From Brevundimonas sp. NIBR11 (GTDB lineage: Bacteria > Pseudomonadota > Alphaproteobacteria > Caulobacterales > Caulobacteraceae): 64,000 nucleotides of DNA. Below the pieces are notes generated by a model. It was not told the origin of the DNA, searched no databases, and saw nothing but the letters and a program-made list of their open reading frames with translations. The stretch covers positions 3,080,001 through 3,144,000 of the forward strand of contig NZ_CP115465.1 of assembly GCF_027912535.1 (NCBI RefSeq), written 5' to 3'. A program made the position numbers and the translations under genes. This document shows, piece after piece, positions 8,081-20,356 of the stretch (positions are counted from its first letter, which is position 1; each line of letters opens with the position of its first letter).

Positions 8081-10243
8081 GTGAAAGTCGCCTCCGTCCT
8101 CATTCCCCTGCCGGTTCACGAAGCCTTCGACTACGAAGTCGGCGAGGGCATGGATCTGGCGCGGGGCGATCAGGTGGCGGTGCCCCTGGGGCCGCGCCTG
8201 ATGCGGGGCGTCGTGGCCGAGGTGCGGGAGACGACGGGATCCAACCGGCGGCTGAAGGCGGTGGAGAGCCGACTGGATGATCCTGCGCTGCCGCCGGGCA
8301 CGGTGGACTTCGTGGAGTGGGCCGCGCGCTGGACGCTGAGCCCGCCGGGAGAGATGGCGGCGACGGCGCTGAAGGGGCTGCGGGCGCCTCGGCCCAAGCC
8401 GGAGCGGAGACTGCGGCGGGTCGGGGATCGGACGCCGGGAAGGCCCACGGCCGGGCGGACGGCGGTGCTGGAGGCGATCGGCGAACGGGCCATGCCGGGG
8501 GCCGAACTGGCGCGGGCGGCGGGCGTGTCCTCTGCGGTCGTGAAGGGGCTGGTCGACGAGGGGGTGCTGGAGGCGTTCGAGGTGGAGGCCGTGGCGGCCT
8601 TCGATCGGCCCGATCCGGATCACCGGCCGGCGGTCCTGAACGCGGATCAGGGGGCGGCGGCGGAGGCCCTGGCGACGGCGACGGCGGCGGGCGGGTTCAA
8701 ACCGTTTCTGCTGGACGGGGTCACCGGGTCGGGCAAGACCGAGGCCTATCTGGAGGCCGTGGCGCGGACGCTGAAGGCCGATCCGGAGGCGCAGGTGCTG
8801 ATCCTGCTGCCCGAGATCGCCCTGACCCAGGCTCTGATCGAACGGATCACGAGGCGGTTCGGGGCGGCCCCGGCGGAATGGCATTCCGGCGTGACCCCGC
8901 CGCGTCGACGGATGGTGTGGGAGGCGGTGGTCGCCGGCCGCTGCAACATCGTGGTCGGGGCGCGGTCGGCCCTGTTCCTGCCCTTCCCGAACCTGAGGCT
9001 GATCGTGGTCGACGAGGAGCACGACGGGTCGTTCAAGCAGGAGGACGGGCTCGTCTATCACGGCCGGGACCTGGCCGTGGCGCGGGCGAGGATCGAAGGG
9101 GCGACGGTGGTCCTGGCCTCGGCGACGCCGTCTCTGGAAACCCTGTGGAACGCCCATCATGGGCGGTATGGCTGGCTGAAGCTGGCGACCCGGCATGGCG
9201 CGTCTGTGTTGCCGGAGATCAGCCTGCTGGATCTGAGGCAGAGCCCGCCCGATCCCCAGACCTGGCTGTCGCAGCCGCTGAGGGAGGCGATCGCCGAGAC
9301 CCTGATGGCGGGGGAGCAGACCCTGCTGTTCCTCAATCGGCGGGGCTATGCGCCGGTGGTGCTGTGCCGGGCCTGCGGGCATCGGATGACCTCGCCGGAC
9401 ACCGACAGCTGGCTGGTGGAGCATCGCTACACCGGGCGGCTGGTCTGCCATCTGACCGGCTTCTCGATGGTGCGGCCGAAGGTGTGTCCGTCCTGCGGGG
9501 CCGAGGACAGTCTGGTCTCGGTCGGGCCGGGCGTCGAACGGGTCGAGGAGGAGGTGCGCCAGCTCTTCCCCGAGGCGCGGACGGCTGTGTTCTCCTCCGA
9601 CACCATCCCCGATCCCAGGGCGATGCGGGCGATGATCCAGCGGATGACCGACGGGGAGATCGACATCCTGGTGGCCACCCAGGCGGCGGCCAAGGGGCAC
9701 AACTTCCCGGGCCTCACGCTGGTGGGCGTCGTGGATGCGGACCTGGGCCTGCGCGGCGGGGACCTGAGGGCCGCCGAGCGGACCTTCCAGCTGCTGACGC
9801 AGGCGACGGGGCGGGCGGGGCGAGCGGACAAGCCCGGTCGGGCGATCCTGCAGACCTGGACGCCCGAGCATCCGGTGCTGATGGCGCTGGCGGCGGGAGA
9901 CCGGGACGCCTTCGTCGAGGCCGAGATGGCGGAGCGGGAGGCAGCGTCATTGCCGCCGCACGGGCGGCTGGCGGCTTTGATCCTGTCGAGCGAAGACGCC
10001 TCAGCCGTGGAGCGCGTCGCCAGCGAACTGGCGGCGTCGATCCCGAATGCGGAACGGCTAGAGGTCTATGGCCCTGCCGACGCGCCGCTGGGGCTGATCC
10101 GGGGGCGGAGGCGGAAGCGCCTGCTGGTGCGAGCGGATCGCGATGTGGATCTGCAGGGGTTTCTGCGGTCGTGGCTGTCCCGGCTGAAGATCCCGGGGTC
10201 GGTTCGGCTGACGGTGGACGTGGATCCCTACAGCTTCCTCTAG
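8081..10243 (+). CDS. priA: Primosomal replication restart helicase PriA with one degraded zinc site
   Basis: 720 aa from a GTG start. This 3'-5' helicase reloads the replisome at stalled forks. Visible are the N-terminal DNA-binding region, Walker [11 protein letters not shown] (about residue 212), DEEHD Walker B (about 312), SATPSLE, and helicase motifs V/VI ([18 protein letters not shown]). In the zinc region, pairs 1 and 4 are intact (Cys429/Cys432 and Cys469/Cys472). Three of the four positions forming the second site are replaced: Ser438 and Thr441 instead of both Cys of pair 2, and Thr459 instead of the second Cys of pair 3 (Cys456 is kept). Spacing to the E. coli cysteines is exact, so this is substitution and not misalignment. 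Confidence 0.96.
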   Translation: MKVASVLIPLPVHEAFDYEVGEGMDLARGDQVAVPLGPRLMRGVVAEVRETTGSNRRLKAVESRLDDPALPPGTVDFVEWAARWTLSPPGEMAATALKGLRAPRPKPERRLRRVGDRTPGRPTAGRTAVLEAIGERAMPGAELARAAGVSSAVVKGLVDEGVLEAFEVEAVAAFDRPDPDHRPAVLNADQGAAAEALATATAAGGFKPFLLDGVTGSGKTEAYLEAVARTLKADPEAQVLILLPEIALTQALIERITRRFGAAPAEWHSGVTPPRRRMVWEAVVAGRCNIVVGARSALFLPFPNLRLIVVDEEHDGSFKQEDGLVYHGRDLAVARARIEGATVVLASATPSLETLWNAHHGRYGWLKLATRHGASVLPEISLLDLRQSPPDPQTWLSQPLREAIAETLMAGEQTLLFLNRRGYAPVVLCRACGHRMTSPDTDSWLVEHRYTGRLVCHLTGFSMVRPKVCPSCGAEDSLVSVGPGVERVEEEVRQLFPEARTAVFSSDTIPDPRAMRAMIQRMTDGEIDILVATQAAAKGHNFPGLTLVGVVDADLGLRGGDLRAAERTFQLLTQATGRAGRADKPGRAILQTWTPEHPVLMALAAGDRDAFVEAEMAEREAASLPPHGRLAALILSSEDASAVERVASELAASIPNAERLEVYGPADAPLGLIRGRRRKRLLVRADRDVDLQGFLRSWLSRLKIPGSVRLTVDVDPYSFL

Positions 10244-10250
10244 GCAGCGG

Positions 10251-10318
10251 TTTCGTCCGGTCTGTCACGGTTCGTCATGACAGGAATAGCGTGACGAAAC
10301 GTGACGAAACGGACGAAA
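10251..10318. repeat. Large imperfect inverted repeat downstream of priA
   Basis: Two 27-nt arms (10251-10277 and 10292-10318) are separated by a 14-nt loop and match at 23 of 27 positions. The outer 9 bp (TTTCGTCCG/CGGACGAAA), middle 6 bp (GTCACG/CGTGAC) and inner 7 bp (TTCGTCA/TGACGAA) are perfect. The 3' arm also contains a 10-bp direct repeat (GTGACGAAAC twice). No T-run follows, so it is not a typical intrinsic terminator. The rest of the 10244-10524 gap holds no gene that I can support. Confidence 0.85.
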
Positions 10319-10524
10319 GGCGGGTCGGACGGGGGTTCGGAATCGGGATGTCAAAGACCGATCCTGGAGGTGGGATCGGCTGCTGGCGGAGGCAAGGAGC
10401 CGGTAAGAAAAAATTCCTTATCACCCTCGTTTATCCGTGCGCTCCAGCGAAGGCTGAAGTCCAGAGCCCGGATCGAGGGGGCCGTGATGGCGCACCGGTC
10501 CAGCTCCACGGATGGGGTTGGGCG

Positions 10525-11355
10525 TCAGTACGCCTCGGTCAGACGGACCTCGAACATCTTCGGCCAGTTCTTGCCGGTGACGAACAGGCGGCGGTTCTCG
10601 GCGTCCCAGGCGATGCCGTTGAGGACGTCGTCGGCCGGGTTGGCGACCGGGTCGGGGAGCAGGCCGGTCAGGTCGATGACGCCCTTTACCACACCAGTCG
10701 CCGGGTCGATGCGGACGATGTAGTTGGTCTGCCACACGTTGGCCCAGACCTCGCCCTCGATGAACTCGAGCTCGTTCAGCCGCTCCAGAGGGCGGCCCAT
10801 GTAGGTGACCGGGACCGAGCCCGTCTGTTGCAGGGTCACGGGGTCGAGGAAGCGCAGCGAAGGCGAACCGTCCGACAGGATGACGCGCGTGTCGTCATGG
10901 GTCAGACCCCAGCCTTCGCCCGCGTAGGAGAAGGTCCCGGCCGGTTCCAGATCGTCGGCGTCCCAGACGAAGCCGTGGCCGCCCTGCCAGGTCAGGGTCA
11001 GGACGCGGTCCCCGATGGCGGTCAGGCCCTCGCCGAAGAACTGGTTGTCCAGCTCGCGCTTCTGAAGCACCTCGCCGGACTCGATAGCGACGCGGCGGAC
11101 GCTGGAGGGGTGGCGGCCGGTGCTCTCTAGAAACTCGCCGTCGTGGATCTCCAGCCCCTGGGTGAAGGCGGCCGGGTCGTGGGGGTAGATGTTGACGACT
11201 TCATAGCCATAGCGCGGCGGCCGGACCGGCTGGGGCGCCGCCTGGGCCGCAGCGACCTGGGCCTGTTGCTCGGGCGTCGGGGTCTGGGCGGCGACCGGTG
11301 CAGCCGCCAGGGCGACGGCGGCGACCAGTCCGAGGAAGGCGACCCGATGCGACAT
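10525..11355 (-). CDS. Glutaminyl-peptide cyclotransferase, exported
   Basis: 276 aa. A Sec signal peptide ([24 protein letters not shown]) is followed by a Gln/Ala-rich linker and a five-bladed propeller-type glutamine cyclotransferase domain (YPHDPAAFTQGLE, ELDNQFFGEGLT, LSDGSPSLRFLDP, LNELEFIEGEVWANVW, LNGIAWD, LFVTGKNWP). It forms N-terminal pyroglutamate on periplasmic proteins. The ATG overlaps the TGA of the upstream TerC gene by one base (TGATG), implying translational coupling. The frame is open further upstream, but that part is antisense-like to terC. Confidence 0.92.
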   Translation of the reverse strand: MSHRVAFLGLVAAVALAAAPVAAQTPTPEQQAQVAAAQAAPQPVRPPRYGYEVVNIYPHDPAAFTQGLEIHDGEFLESTGRHPSSVRRVAIESGEVLQKRELDNQFFGEGLTAIGDRVLTLTWQGGHGFVWDADDLEPAGTFSYAGEGWGLTHDDTRVILSDGSPSLRFLDPVTLQQTGSVPVTYMGRPLERLNELEFIEGEVWANVWQTNYIVRIDPATGVVKGVIDLTGLLPDPVANPADDVLNGIAWDAENRRLFVTGKNWPKMFEVRLTEAY

Positions 11356-12197
11356 CAGACCCCCGGTTCTGCGGTTTCGCGCTTGTTCAGCTCGGCCTGA
11401 TGGGCGGCCGCTGCGGCAGCCTTCTTCTCGGACGACTTGCGACTGGCCATGTTCAATCCCTCGACCAGGGCCGAGAAGGCCATGGCGGCGTAGATATAGC
11501 CCTTGGGAACGTGGACGCCGAATCCGTCCGCAATGAGGACGGCGCCGATCATCAGAAGGAAGCCGAGGGCCAGCATGACCACGGTTGGATTCTTGTCGAT
11601 GAAATTGGCCAAGGGGTCCGAGGCCAGCAGCATGACGGTCACGGCCACGATGACGGCGACCATCATGATCGGCACGTGATCGGTCATGCCCACGGCGGTC
11701 AGGATCGAGTCGACCGAGAAGACCAGGTCCAGAAGGATGATCTGGAAGATGGCGGCGCCGGCGTTGTTGATGACCGCATTCTTGACGTCGAGCGCATCGT
11801 GGGTCGGGGCCGGATCGACCGTGTGGTGGATCTCCTTGGTCGCCTTCCACAGCAGGAACAGGCCGCCGGCGATCAGGATCAGGTCACGCCAGGAGAAGGC
11901 CGTCTCGAAGCCCGGCTCGCCGTGGGCGCCCATCGGACCCGCGATGCCGAGGTCGAAGACCGGGGCGGTCAGGCCGACGATCCACCCGATCGTCGCCAGG
12001 AGGCCCAGGCGCATGATCAGGGCCAGGCCGATGCCGATGCGGCGAACGCGCGTGCGGTGTTCGGGGGGCAGCTTGTTCGACAGGATCGAGATGAAGACCA
12101 GGTTGTCGATGCCGAGCACGACCTCCATCACGATCAGGGTGATGAGGGCGGCCCAGGCGGCGGGATCGGCGATCAGATGGGCGACGCTGTCGAACAT
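11355..12197 (-). CDS. TerC/YkoY-family integral membrane protein
   Basis: 280 aa with about seven membrane segments. The two internal repeats each carry the family's acidic signature: EVVLGIDN near residue 26 and DLVFSVDS near 160. TerC proteins export or handle metal ions, notably manganese, often during protein secretion. A charged, Lys/Ala-rich cytoplasmic tail follows the last segment. It is co-transcribed with the cyclotransferase (1-nt overlap), and a cation diffusion facilitator is 60 bp upstream on the same strand, so a metal-homeostasis role for the group is a reasonable inference. Confidence 0.93.
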   Translation of the reverse strand: MFDSVAHLIADPAAWAALITLIVMEVVLGIDNLVFISILSNKLPPEHRTRVRRIGIGLALIMRLGLLATIGWIVGLTAPVFDLGIAGPMGAHGEPGFETAFSWRDLILIAGGLFLLWKATKEIHHTVDPAPTHDALDVKNAVINNAGAAIFQIILLDLVFSVDSILTAVGMTDHVPIMMVAVIVAVTVMLLASDPLANFIDKNPTVVMLALGFLLMIGAVLIADGFGVHVPKGYIYAAMAFSALVEGLNMASRKSSEKKAAAAAAHQAELNKRETAEPGV

Positions 12198-12257
12198 TGT
12201 TTCTCTCGGTGGATTCCCCCCTGTAGCGCACGGCCTGCTGCAGAGTTCAAGGCGACG

Positions 12258-13262
12258 CTAGGGCGCAGCCTGCGACGAAACGACCTCCGGGACCTGATCG
12301 ACGAGGGCGCCCGCTCCGCCGCCGGCGATGACGGCGGCGCGGACGGCGGCGTGGCTGGCCGCGCTCTGGGCCTCGACATAGATGCGGCCGGCCTGGGGGT
12401 AGGCGGCGCGGATGCGATGTTCGAGCCGGGCGACCGTGTCCTCGACCTGGGCGGCGGTCAGGTCGTCGTGGAAATCGAGGCTCATGCAGACGAGGATCTC
12501 GTTGGGGCCGAAATGCATGGTGCGGGCGTCGTTCAGGCCGATGACGCCGGGCTCGGCGCGGGCGATGCCCTCGATGCCCTCGCGGGTGGCCGGATCAGCG
12601 GCTTCTCCGGTCAGCAGGCTCTGGCTCTCGAAGGCGAGGAAGCCGGCGGTCAGGGCCAGAATGACGCCGATGATCACCGAGGCGACGCCGTCCAACACGG
12701 GCAGGTCGAACATCTGACTGGCGACCACGCCGACGAGGGCCACTACGAGGCCCAGAAGGGCGGCGGTGTCCTCGAACAGGACGGTGAAGACGGTCGGGTC
12801 CTTGGACGAGCGGATGACGCCGAAGAAGGGACGGCCCTCCCGCTCCTTGTTGAAGGCCTTCAGCGCGACCAGCCAGGAGGCGCCCTCGAACAGGACCGAC
12901 AGGCCCAAGACGATGTAATTGACCCAGGGGTTCTCGATCGGCTCGGGCGACTGGATGCGCTCGATCCCGTGGGTGATGGAGATGACCGCCCCGACCCCGA
13001 AGATCAGGACCGCGACGACGAAGGTGTAGAAGTAGAGCTGAAGCCCGTGGCCGAACGGGTGGCTGGCCGTGGCGGGCCGGGCCGCGCGCTTGAGCCCGAT
13101 CAGGAGGATGATCTGGTTGCCGGTGTCGACGGCCGAGTGGATGGCCTCCGACATCATGGCGGCCGACCCGGTGAACAGGGCCGCGCCCAGCTTGGTCGCC
13201 GCGATCGCGAGGTTGCCCGCCAGGGCGGCGAAGATGACGTTCTTTGAGGTGGAGGCTGCCAT
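12258..13262 (-). CDS. Cation diffusion facilitator (ZnT9-like CDF)
   Basis: 334 aa. There are six predicted membrane segments, with the metal-site motif SEAIHSAVDTGNQ in TM2 and FEDTAALLG...LDGVAS in TM5, the HPFGHG loop, and a C-terminal cytoplasmic domain (MHFGPNEILVCMSLDFHDDLTAAQVE). The HSAVDTGNQ pattern resembles the SLC30A9-like branch more than the FieF branch. Predicted to export a divalent metal (Zn, Mn or similar) against protons. It is divergent from the atp operon with a 212 bp shared upstream region. Confidence 0.92.
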   Translation of the reverse strand: MAASTSKNVIFAALAGNLAIAATKLGAALFTGSAAMMSEAIHSAVDTGNQIILLIGLKRAARPATASHPFGHGLQLYFYTFVVAVLIFGVGAVISITHGIERIQSPEPIENPWVNYIVLGLSVLFEGASWLVALKAFNKEREGRPFFGVIRSSKDPTVFTVLFEDTAALLGLVVALVGVVASQMFDLPVLDGVASVIIGVILALTAGFLAFESQSLLTGEAADPATREGIEGIARAEPGVIGLNDARTMHFGPNEILVCMSLDFHDDLTAAQVEDTVARLEHRIRAAYPQAGRIYVEAQSAASHAAVRAAVIAGGGAGALVDQVPEVVSSQAAP

Positions 13263-13312
13263 AATGTCGCAGGGGTGAAAGCGGGTGCGACCGTATCGTT
13301 CCCCGGCTTCGG

Positions 13313-13341
13313 TTGCGACAGCGAAAAGCCCATGCTATCAG
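13313..13341 (+). promoter_or_regulatory. Candidate housekeeping promoter of the atp operon
   Basis: TTGCGA at 13313-13318 and TATCAG at 13336-13341 are 17 bp apart. The -10 lies within GCTATC, which fits the GCTANAWC -10 described for the alphaproteobacterial vegetative sigma factor. It lies about 130 bp upstream of the atpH start, inside the only space available for an atp promoter. Confidence 0.4.
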
Positions 13342-13474
13342 GCGCCCGGCTTCCAGGGGGCGTTTCGATAGAGACGGCCCTTGGCGTGCTTTCCTTAAGC
13401 ATTTCAAGCCTTTGACCGGCGCGAGGTTCGCGAGCGGTCCTTTTGAACAGATACGCACAGCGGACGGACAGGCC

Positions 13475-14029
13475 TTGGCTGACGATTTCAGAACGACGGA
13501 AGTCGGTGGGCGCTATGCACAGGCGCTGTTCGACCTGGCCCTGGAAACCGGCCGCCTAGAGGCCGTTCGCGCCGACCTGAAGTCGCTGAAGGCCGCCTGG
13601 CACGAGAGCGCCGACCTGCGCCGCCTCGCCAACTCGCCGGTCATCGCCGCCGAAGACCAGCAGAAGGGCCTCGTCGCCATCGCCGACAAGGCGAGGTTCG
13701 ACGGAACCACCAAGAACTTCCTCGGCCTGCTGGCCCAGAACGGCCGCGCCCGCGACCTGGGCGCCGTGATCACCGGCTTCGAGGCCCTGTACTCGGCCCA
13801 CACCGGCGTCGTGGCCGCCGAGGTCGTCTCGGCCGTGGCCCTGACGACGGCCCAGACGACCCACATCCGCTCGGCCCTGATGCAGGCGCTGGGCAAGGCT
13901 CCCGAAATGACCGCTCGCGTCGATCCGTCGATCCTAGGCGGACTCAAGGTCAAGGTCGGCTCGAAGCTGTTCGACGCCTCGCTGAAGACCAAGCTCGACC
14001 AGATGAAATTCGCCCTGAAAAGGGCCTGA
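13475..14029 (+). CDS. atpH: ATP synthase subunit delta (F1)
   Basis: 184 aa from a TTG start (TTG GCT GAC GAT TTC). This start gives the usual N-terminus and has a purine-rich GGACAGG just upstream; the frame runs open further up but that part is unlike any AtpH. Conserved features are GGRYAQALFDLA, NSPVIAAEDQQKGL, FLGLLAQNGR and the C-terminal KVGSKLFDASLKTKLDQMK. The subunit links the F1 head to the peripheral stalk. It is the first gene of atpHAGDC, with F0 genes elsewhere as usual in this class. Confidence 0.95.
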   Translation: MADDFRTTEVGGRYAQALFDLALETGRLEAVRADLKSLKAAWHESADLRRLANSPVIAAEDQQKGLVAIADKARFDGTTKNFLGLLAQNGRARDLGAVITGFEALYSAHTGVVAAEVVSAVALTTAQTTHIRSALMQALGKAPEMTARVDPSILGGLKVKVGSKLFDASLKTKLDQMKFALKRA

Positions 14030-14034
14030 CGTAA

Positions 14035-15681
<1,647 letters not shown>

Positions 15682-15714
15682 GTCTGACCCGGTAAGCTGA
15701 AAGAGTAGCGCCCG

Positions 15715-18193
<2,479 letters not shown>

Positions 18194-18195
18194 GC

Positions 18196-18465
18196 ATGGC
18201 CGGGAAACTCTCCTTCTCGCTGGTGTCGCCTGAGCGCGAGGTCTTCAATGGCCTCGTGGATCAGGTCGACGCGCCGGGCGTCGAGGGCGACTTCGGCGTG
18301 CTCGCCGACCACGCGCCCTTCATGACCGCGCTCCGCGAAGGTCCGGTCGTCGTGTTCGACGGCTCGGCCAAGCGCACTTTCGAGGTCAAGGGCGGCTTCG
18401 CCGACGTGACCCCGTCGGGCCTGACCATCCTGGCCGAGGCGGCGACGGAAGTCGCGGCCGCCTGA
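18196..18465 (+). CDS. atpC: ATP synthase subunit epsilon (F1), beta-sandwich domain only
   Basis: 89 aa, against about 130-140 in E. coli or Bacillus. The sequence covers the N-terminal beta-sandwich (LVSPEREVFNG, DQVDAPGVEGDFGVLADHAPFM, GGFADVTPSGLTILAE) and stops where the two C-terminal helices would begin. Those helices carry out epsilon inhibition and ATP sensing in other bacteria, so this enzyme probably lacks that brake. In several alphaproteobacteria a separate zeta subunit inhibits the enzyme; no zeta gene is seen in this window. The stop is clean and the next gene follows after 15 bp, so it does not look like a frameshift. Confidence 0.95.
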   Translation: MAGKLSFSLVSPEREVFNGLVDQVDAPGVEGDFGVLADHAPFMTALREGPVVVFDGSAKRTFEVKGGFADVTPSGLTILAEAATEVAAA

Positions 18466-18480
18466 GGCTACGGCGTCGTC

Positions 18481-18801
18481 GTGACGGCGCTGATCTATCT
18501 GCTGGCAGCCGGCGCGGAAATCGCCGGCTGTTTTGCGTTCTGGGCCGTGCTGAGACTGGGCCGGTCGCCGCTGTGGCTGGCGCCGGGCGTGGCGTCGCTC
18601 GTGCTGTTCGCCTGGCTGTTAACACGGGTCGAGGCGGATGCGGCGGGGCGGGCCTATGCGGCCTATGGCGGGGTCTATATCGCCGCGTCGCTGCTGTGGC
18701 TCTGGCTGGTCGAGCACCGGGCGCCGGACCGGTGGGACCTGATCGGGGCTTTCGTCTGTCTGGTCGGGGCGGCGATCATCCTGCTCGGGCCGCGTGGTTG
18801 A
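18481..18801 (+). CDS. ynfA: YnfA family (UPF0060) membrane protein
   Basis: 106 aa from a GTG start. Four membrane segments and the family-typical N-terminus with [13 protein letters not shown], then [18 protein letters not shown] and [17 protein letters not shown]. YnfA belongs to the drug/metabolite exporter superfamily, close to SMR proteins. It starts 15 bp after atpC, so it may be read through from the atp operon, but function is unrelated as far as can be seen. A real SMR gene follows. Confidence 0.9.
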   Translation: MTALIYLLAAGAEIAGCFAFWAVLRLGRSPLWLAPGVASLVLFAWLLTRVEADAAGRAYAAYGGVYIAASLLWLWLVEHRAPDRWDLIGAFVCLVGAAIILLGPRG

Positions 18802-18838
18802 AGCCCACCCCCCGTTGTCCTAGATGATCGCCGCAAGA

Positions 18839-18895
18839 CGAGGCCACGCCCTCGCCCCGACGCTCCGGCAGCGGGCCAAGCCCGGGACGGCCCGG
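18839..18895 (+). promoter_or_regulatory. Candidate guanidine-II-like (mini-ykkC) leader of the SMR gene
   Basis: Two short hairpins precede the Shine-Dalgarno of a Gdx/SugE-like exporter. Hairpin 1: CGAGG 18839-18843 pairs with CCTCG 18850-18854 around the loop CCACGC. Hairpin 2: CCGGG 18882-18886 pairs with CCCGG 18891-18895 around the loop ACGG. Guanidine-II riboswitches are two hairpins with ACGR loops placed just before the ribosome binding site. Hairpin 2 fits; hairpin 1 keeps only the ACG core in a longer loop. GC-rich DNA makes chance hairpins common, so this stays tentative. Confidence 0.3.
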
Positions 18896-18919
18896 CTCTT
18901 CGCAAGGAGGGCCGTATCC

Positions 18920-19249
18920 GTGGCCTGGGTTTCTCTTCTCATCGCCGGCCTGTTCGAGATCGTATGGGCCTATTTCATGAAGCAGTCACACGGCTTCACG
19001 CGCCTGTGGCCGAGCGTGGCGACGATCGCCTTCATGGGCGTCAGCTTCGCCCTATTGGCCCATGCGATGAAGTCGTTGCCGATGGGCACGGCCTATGTGA
19101 TCTGGACCGGCATCGGGGCGGTCGGGGCGTTCGTGGTCGGGGTCGTCCTGCTAGGCGAAGGCCTGTCGTGGATGCGGGTGCTGGCGGCGGTGCTGGTGGT
19201 GTCGGGGCTGGTTCTGTTCCGCCTCGCGCCGGGCGGAGAGGCGCACTGA
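18920..19249 (+). CDS. SMR family exporter, Gdx/SugE-like (guanidinium or quaternary ammonium)
   Basis: 109 aa with four membrane helices. The GTG at 18920 is chosen because AAGGAGG (18904-18910) lies 9 bp upstream and yields the family N-terminus (VAWVSLLIAGLFEIVWAYFM) with the essential Glu13 in TM1. HGFTRLWPS and MGTAYVIWTGIGAVG resemble the Gdx/SugE branch more than EmrE. Members of that branch export guanidinium with proton exchange. An upstream pair of hairpins may be a guanidine-responsive leader. Confidence 0.88.
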   Translation: MAWVSLLIAGLFEIVWAYFMKQSHGFTRLWPSVATIAFMGVSFALLAHAMKSLPMGTAYVIWTGIGAVGAFVVGVVLLGEGLSWMRVLAAVLVVSGLVLFRLAPGGEAH

Positions 19250-19326
19250 AGCGGAAGCCCCAGCCAGCCCGTGACGCCACAGCGCCTTCGCTGCTAGGCT
19301 GAGCCCGTCTGCACAAAGGTCCACCG

Positions 19327-19785
19327 ATGTCGAACCTTGCCTTGCTCGTCTCCCTTGCCCTGACGACCCAGCCGGAGGACGTGGTCGCGTTCGACCGGCT
19401 GAAGGCGCTTGCGGGCGACTGGCGCGAGGTCGGGAGCGAACGTCCGATGACCGTAGCCTACCGGGTGATCTCCAACGGTTCGGCGATGCTGGAGACCTGG
19501 CGTACACCCTCGGGGCGCGAGACCCTCACCGTCTATGTGCAGGACGGCGACCGGGTTCTCGCCACCCATTACTGCGCCCAGGGCAATCAGCCGACCCTGA
19601 CGTTGACCGGAGTCGCACCGGCCTTGGAGTTTCAGATGACTTCCGTCACGGGCCTGGACGCGGGCGAGGATCACCTCGACCACCTCAGCCTGAGACTCGA
19701 ACAGGACACGCTGCATCACAGCGAGACCTATCGAGGGGACGCGGGCGAGGAGACGACCGAATGGCTGTTCAGCCGGGCGCCTTAG
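19327..19785 (+). CDS. Hypothetical protein, possibly exported, DUF1579-like
   Basis: 152 aa. A weak hydrophobic N-terminus (MSNLALLVSLALTTQP) may be a signal peptide. The body reads LKALAGDWREVG...TVAYRVISNGSAMLETW, which recalls the beta-barrel DUF1579/lipocalin-like proteins that begin with a LAGxW motif. I cannot assign a function. Its 3' end overlaps the convergent rppH by 17 bp. Confidence 0.65.
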   Translation: MSNLALLVSLALTTQPEDVVAFDRLKALAGDWREVGSERPMTVAYRVISNGSAMLETWRTPSGRETLTVYVQDGDRVLATHYCAQGNQPTLTLTGVAPALEFQMTSVTGLDAGEDHLDHLSLRLEQDTLHHSETYRGDAGEETTEWLFSRAP

Positions 19786-20260
19786 CGAAGCCGGAGAAGG
19801 CCGCCACAACCTGCTCGTAGGCGGCGCGCTTGAACGGGACGATCAGGTCGCAGGCCTCCGAGAGGTCGCCCCAGCGCCAGGCGTCGAACTCGATCTCTTC
19901 GTGCTGGTCGAGGCGGATTTCGGCCTCCTCGCCGGTGAAGCGGAAGGCGAACCAGACCTGTTTCTGACCGTCCCAGGGTTTCCTGCCGTCCCGCTTGTGC
20001 TGGGCCTTCAGGGCTTCGGGGAAGTCGTAGATGATCCAGCCTTCGGTGCGTCCCAGGAGGTCGGCGGAGACGACGCCCGTCTCCTCCTCCAGTTCGCGGC
20101 GGGCGGCGGCCTCGAGGTCCTCGCCCTTGTCGACGCCGCCTTGCGGGAACTGCCACGAATGCGAGCTTGTCTGGCCCGCGCGGTGGCCGAACCAGACCTG
20201 GCCGCTCTGGTTGAACAGGACGACGCCGACGTTGGGGCGGTGGGTGGGGTGGTCTGCCAT
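19769..20260 (-). CDS. rppH: RNA pyrophosphohydrolase
   Basis: 163 aa Nudix hydrolase. It removes pyrophosphate from 5'-triphosphate mRNA and so triggers decay. The N-terminus is HRPNVGVVLFNQSGQVWFGHRA, the Nudix box GGVDKGEDLEAAARRELEEETG spans about residues 38-59, and the tail KQVWFAFRF and EFDAWRWGDL fits RppH. Start placed at 20260; the frame continues upstream only through a 7-bp tandem repeat. No Shine-Dalgarno is visible because that repeat directly precedes the ATG. Confidence 0.94.
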   Translation of the reverse strand: MADHPTHRPNVGVVLFNQSGQVWFGHRAGQTSSHSWQFPQGGVDKGEDLEAAARRELEEETGVVSADLLGRTEGWIIYDFPEALKAQHKRDGRKPWDGQKQVWFAFRFTGEEAEIRLDQHEEIEFDAWRWGDLSEACDLIVPFKRAAYEQVVAAFSGFAKAPG

Positions 20261-20263
20261 GGA

Positions 20264-20350
20264 GGCAATAGGCAATAGGCAATAGGCAATAGGAAGCAAG
20301 ACGGGCGGGTCAGAGGGTTCGCTATTGCCTGATGCCTAGTGCCTGTCGCC
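20264..20350. repeat. Heptad inverted-repeat element A
   Basis: The left arm (20264-20291) is four perfect copies of GGCAATA. The right arm (20323-20350) is four copies of TNNNGCC, whose reverse complements are GGCAATA, GGCATCA, GGCACTA and GGCGACA. Arms are 28 bp (4 x 7), match at 23 of 28 positions and are separated by 31 bp. It fills the space between the deacetylase stop and the rppH start and would form a long hairpin in the rppH leader. Confidence 0.9.
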
Positions 20351-20356
20351 TCGCAT

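Noticed and set aside
8051..9871. The minus-strand frame of the aldolase gene stays open for 1.8 kb upstream.
   Set aside because: The extra part is antisense to priA and is Arg/Pro-rich; the aldolase begins at the ATG at 8048-8050.
10251..10318. The large inverted repeat considered as a dif site because xerC is in the window.
   Set aside because: It does not show the dif layout (two 11-bp arms around a 6-bp centre) or its AT-rich core.
8317..11130. A 937-codon plus-strand open frame across priA and beyond.
   Set aside because: Gly/Arg-rich out-of-frame translation of priA that runs on into antisense of the cyclotransferase; not a gene.
18196..18465. Short atpC considered as a frameshifted gene.
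   Set aside because: The stop is followed at once by ynfA, and no helical C-terminal domain is encoded in any frame after it.
20264..20350. Regular short repeats considered as a CRISPR array.
   Set aside because: Units are 7 bp, have no spacers between them, and the second half is inverted; no cas genes are present.
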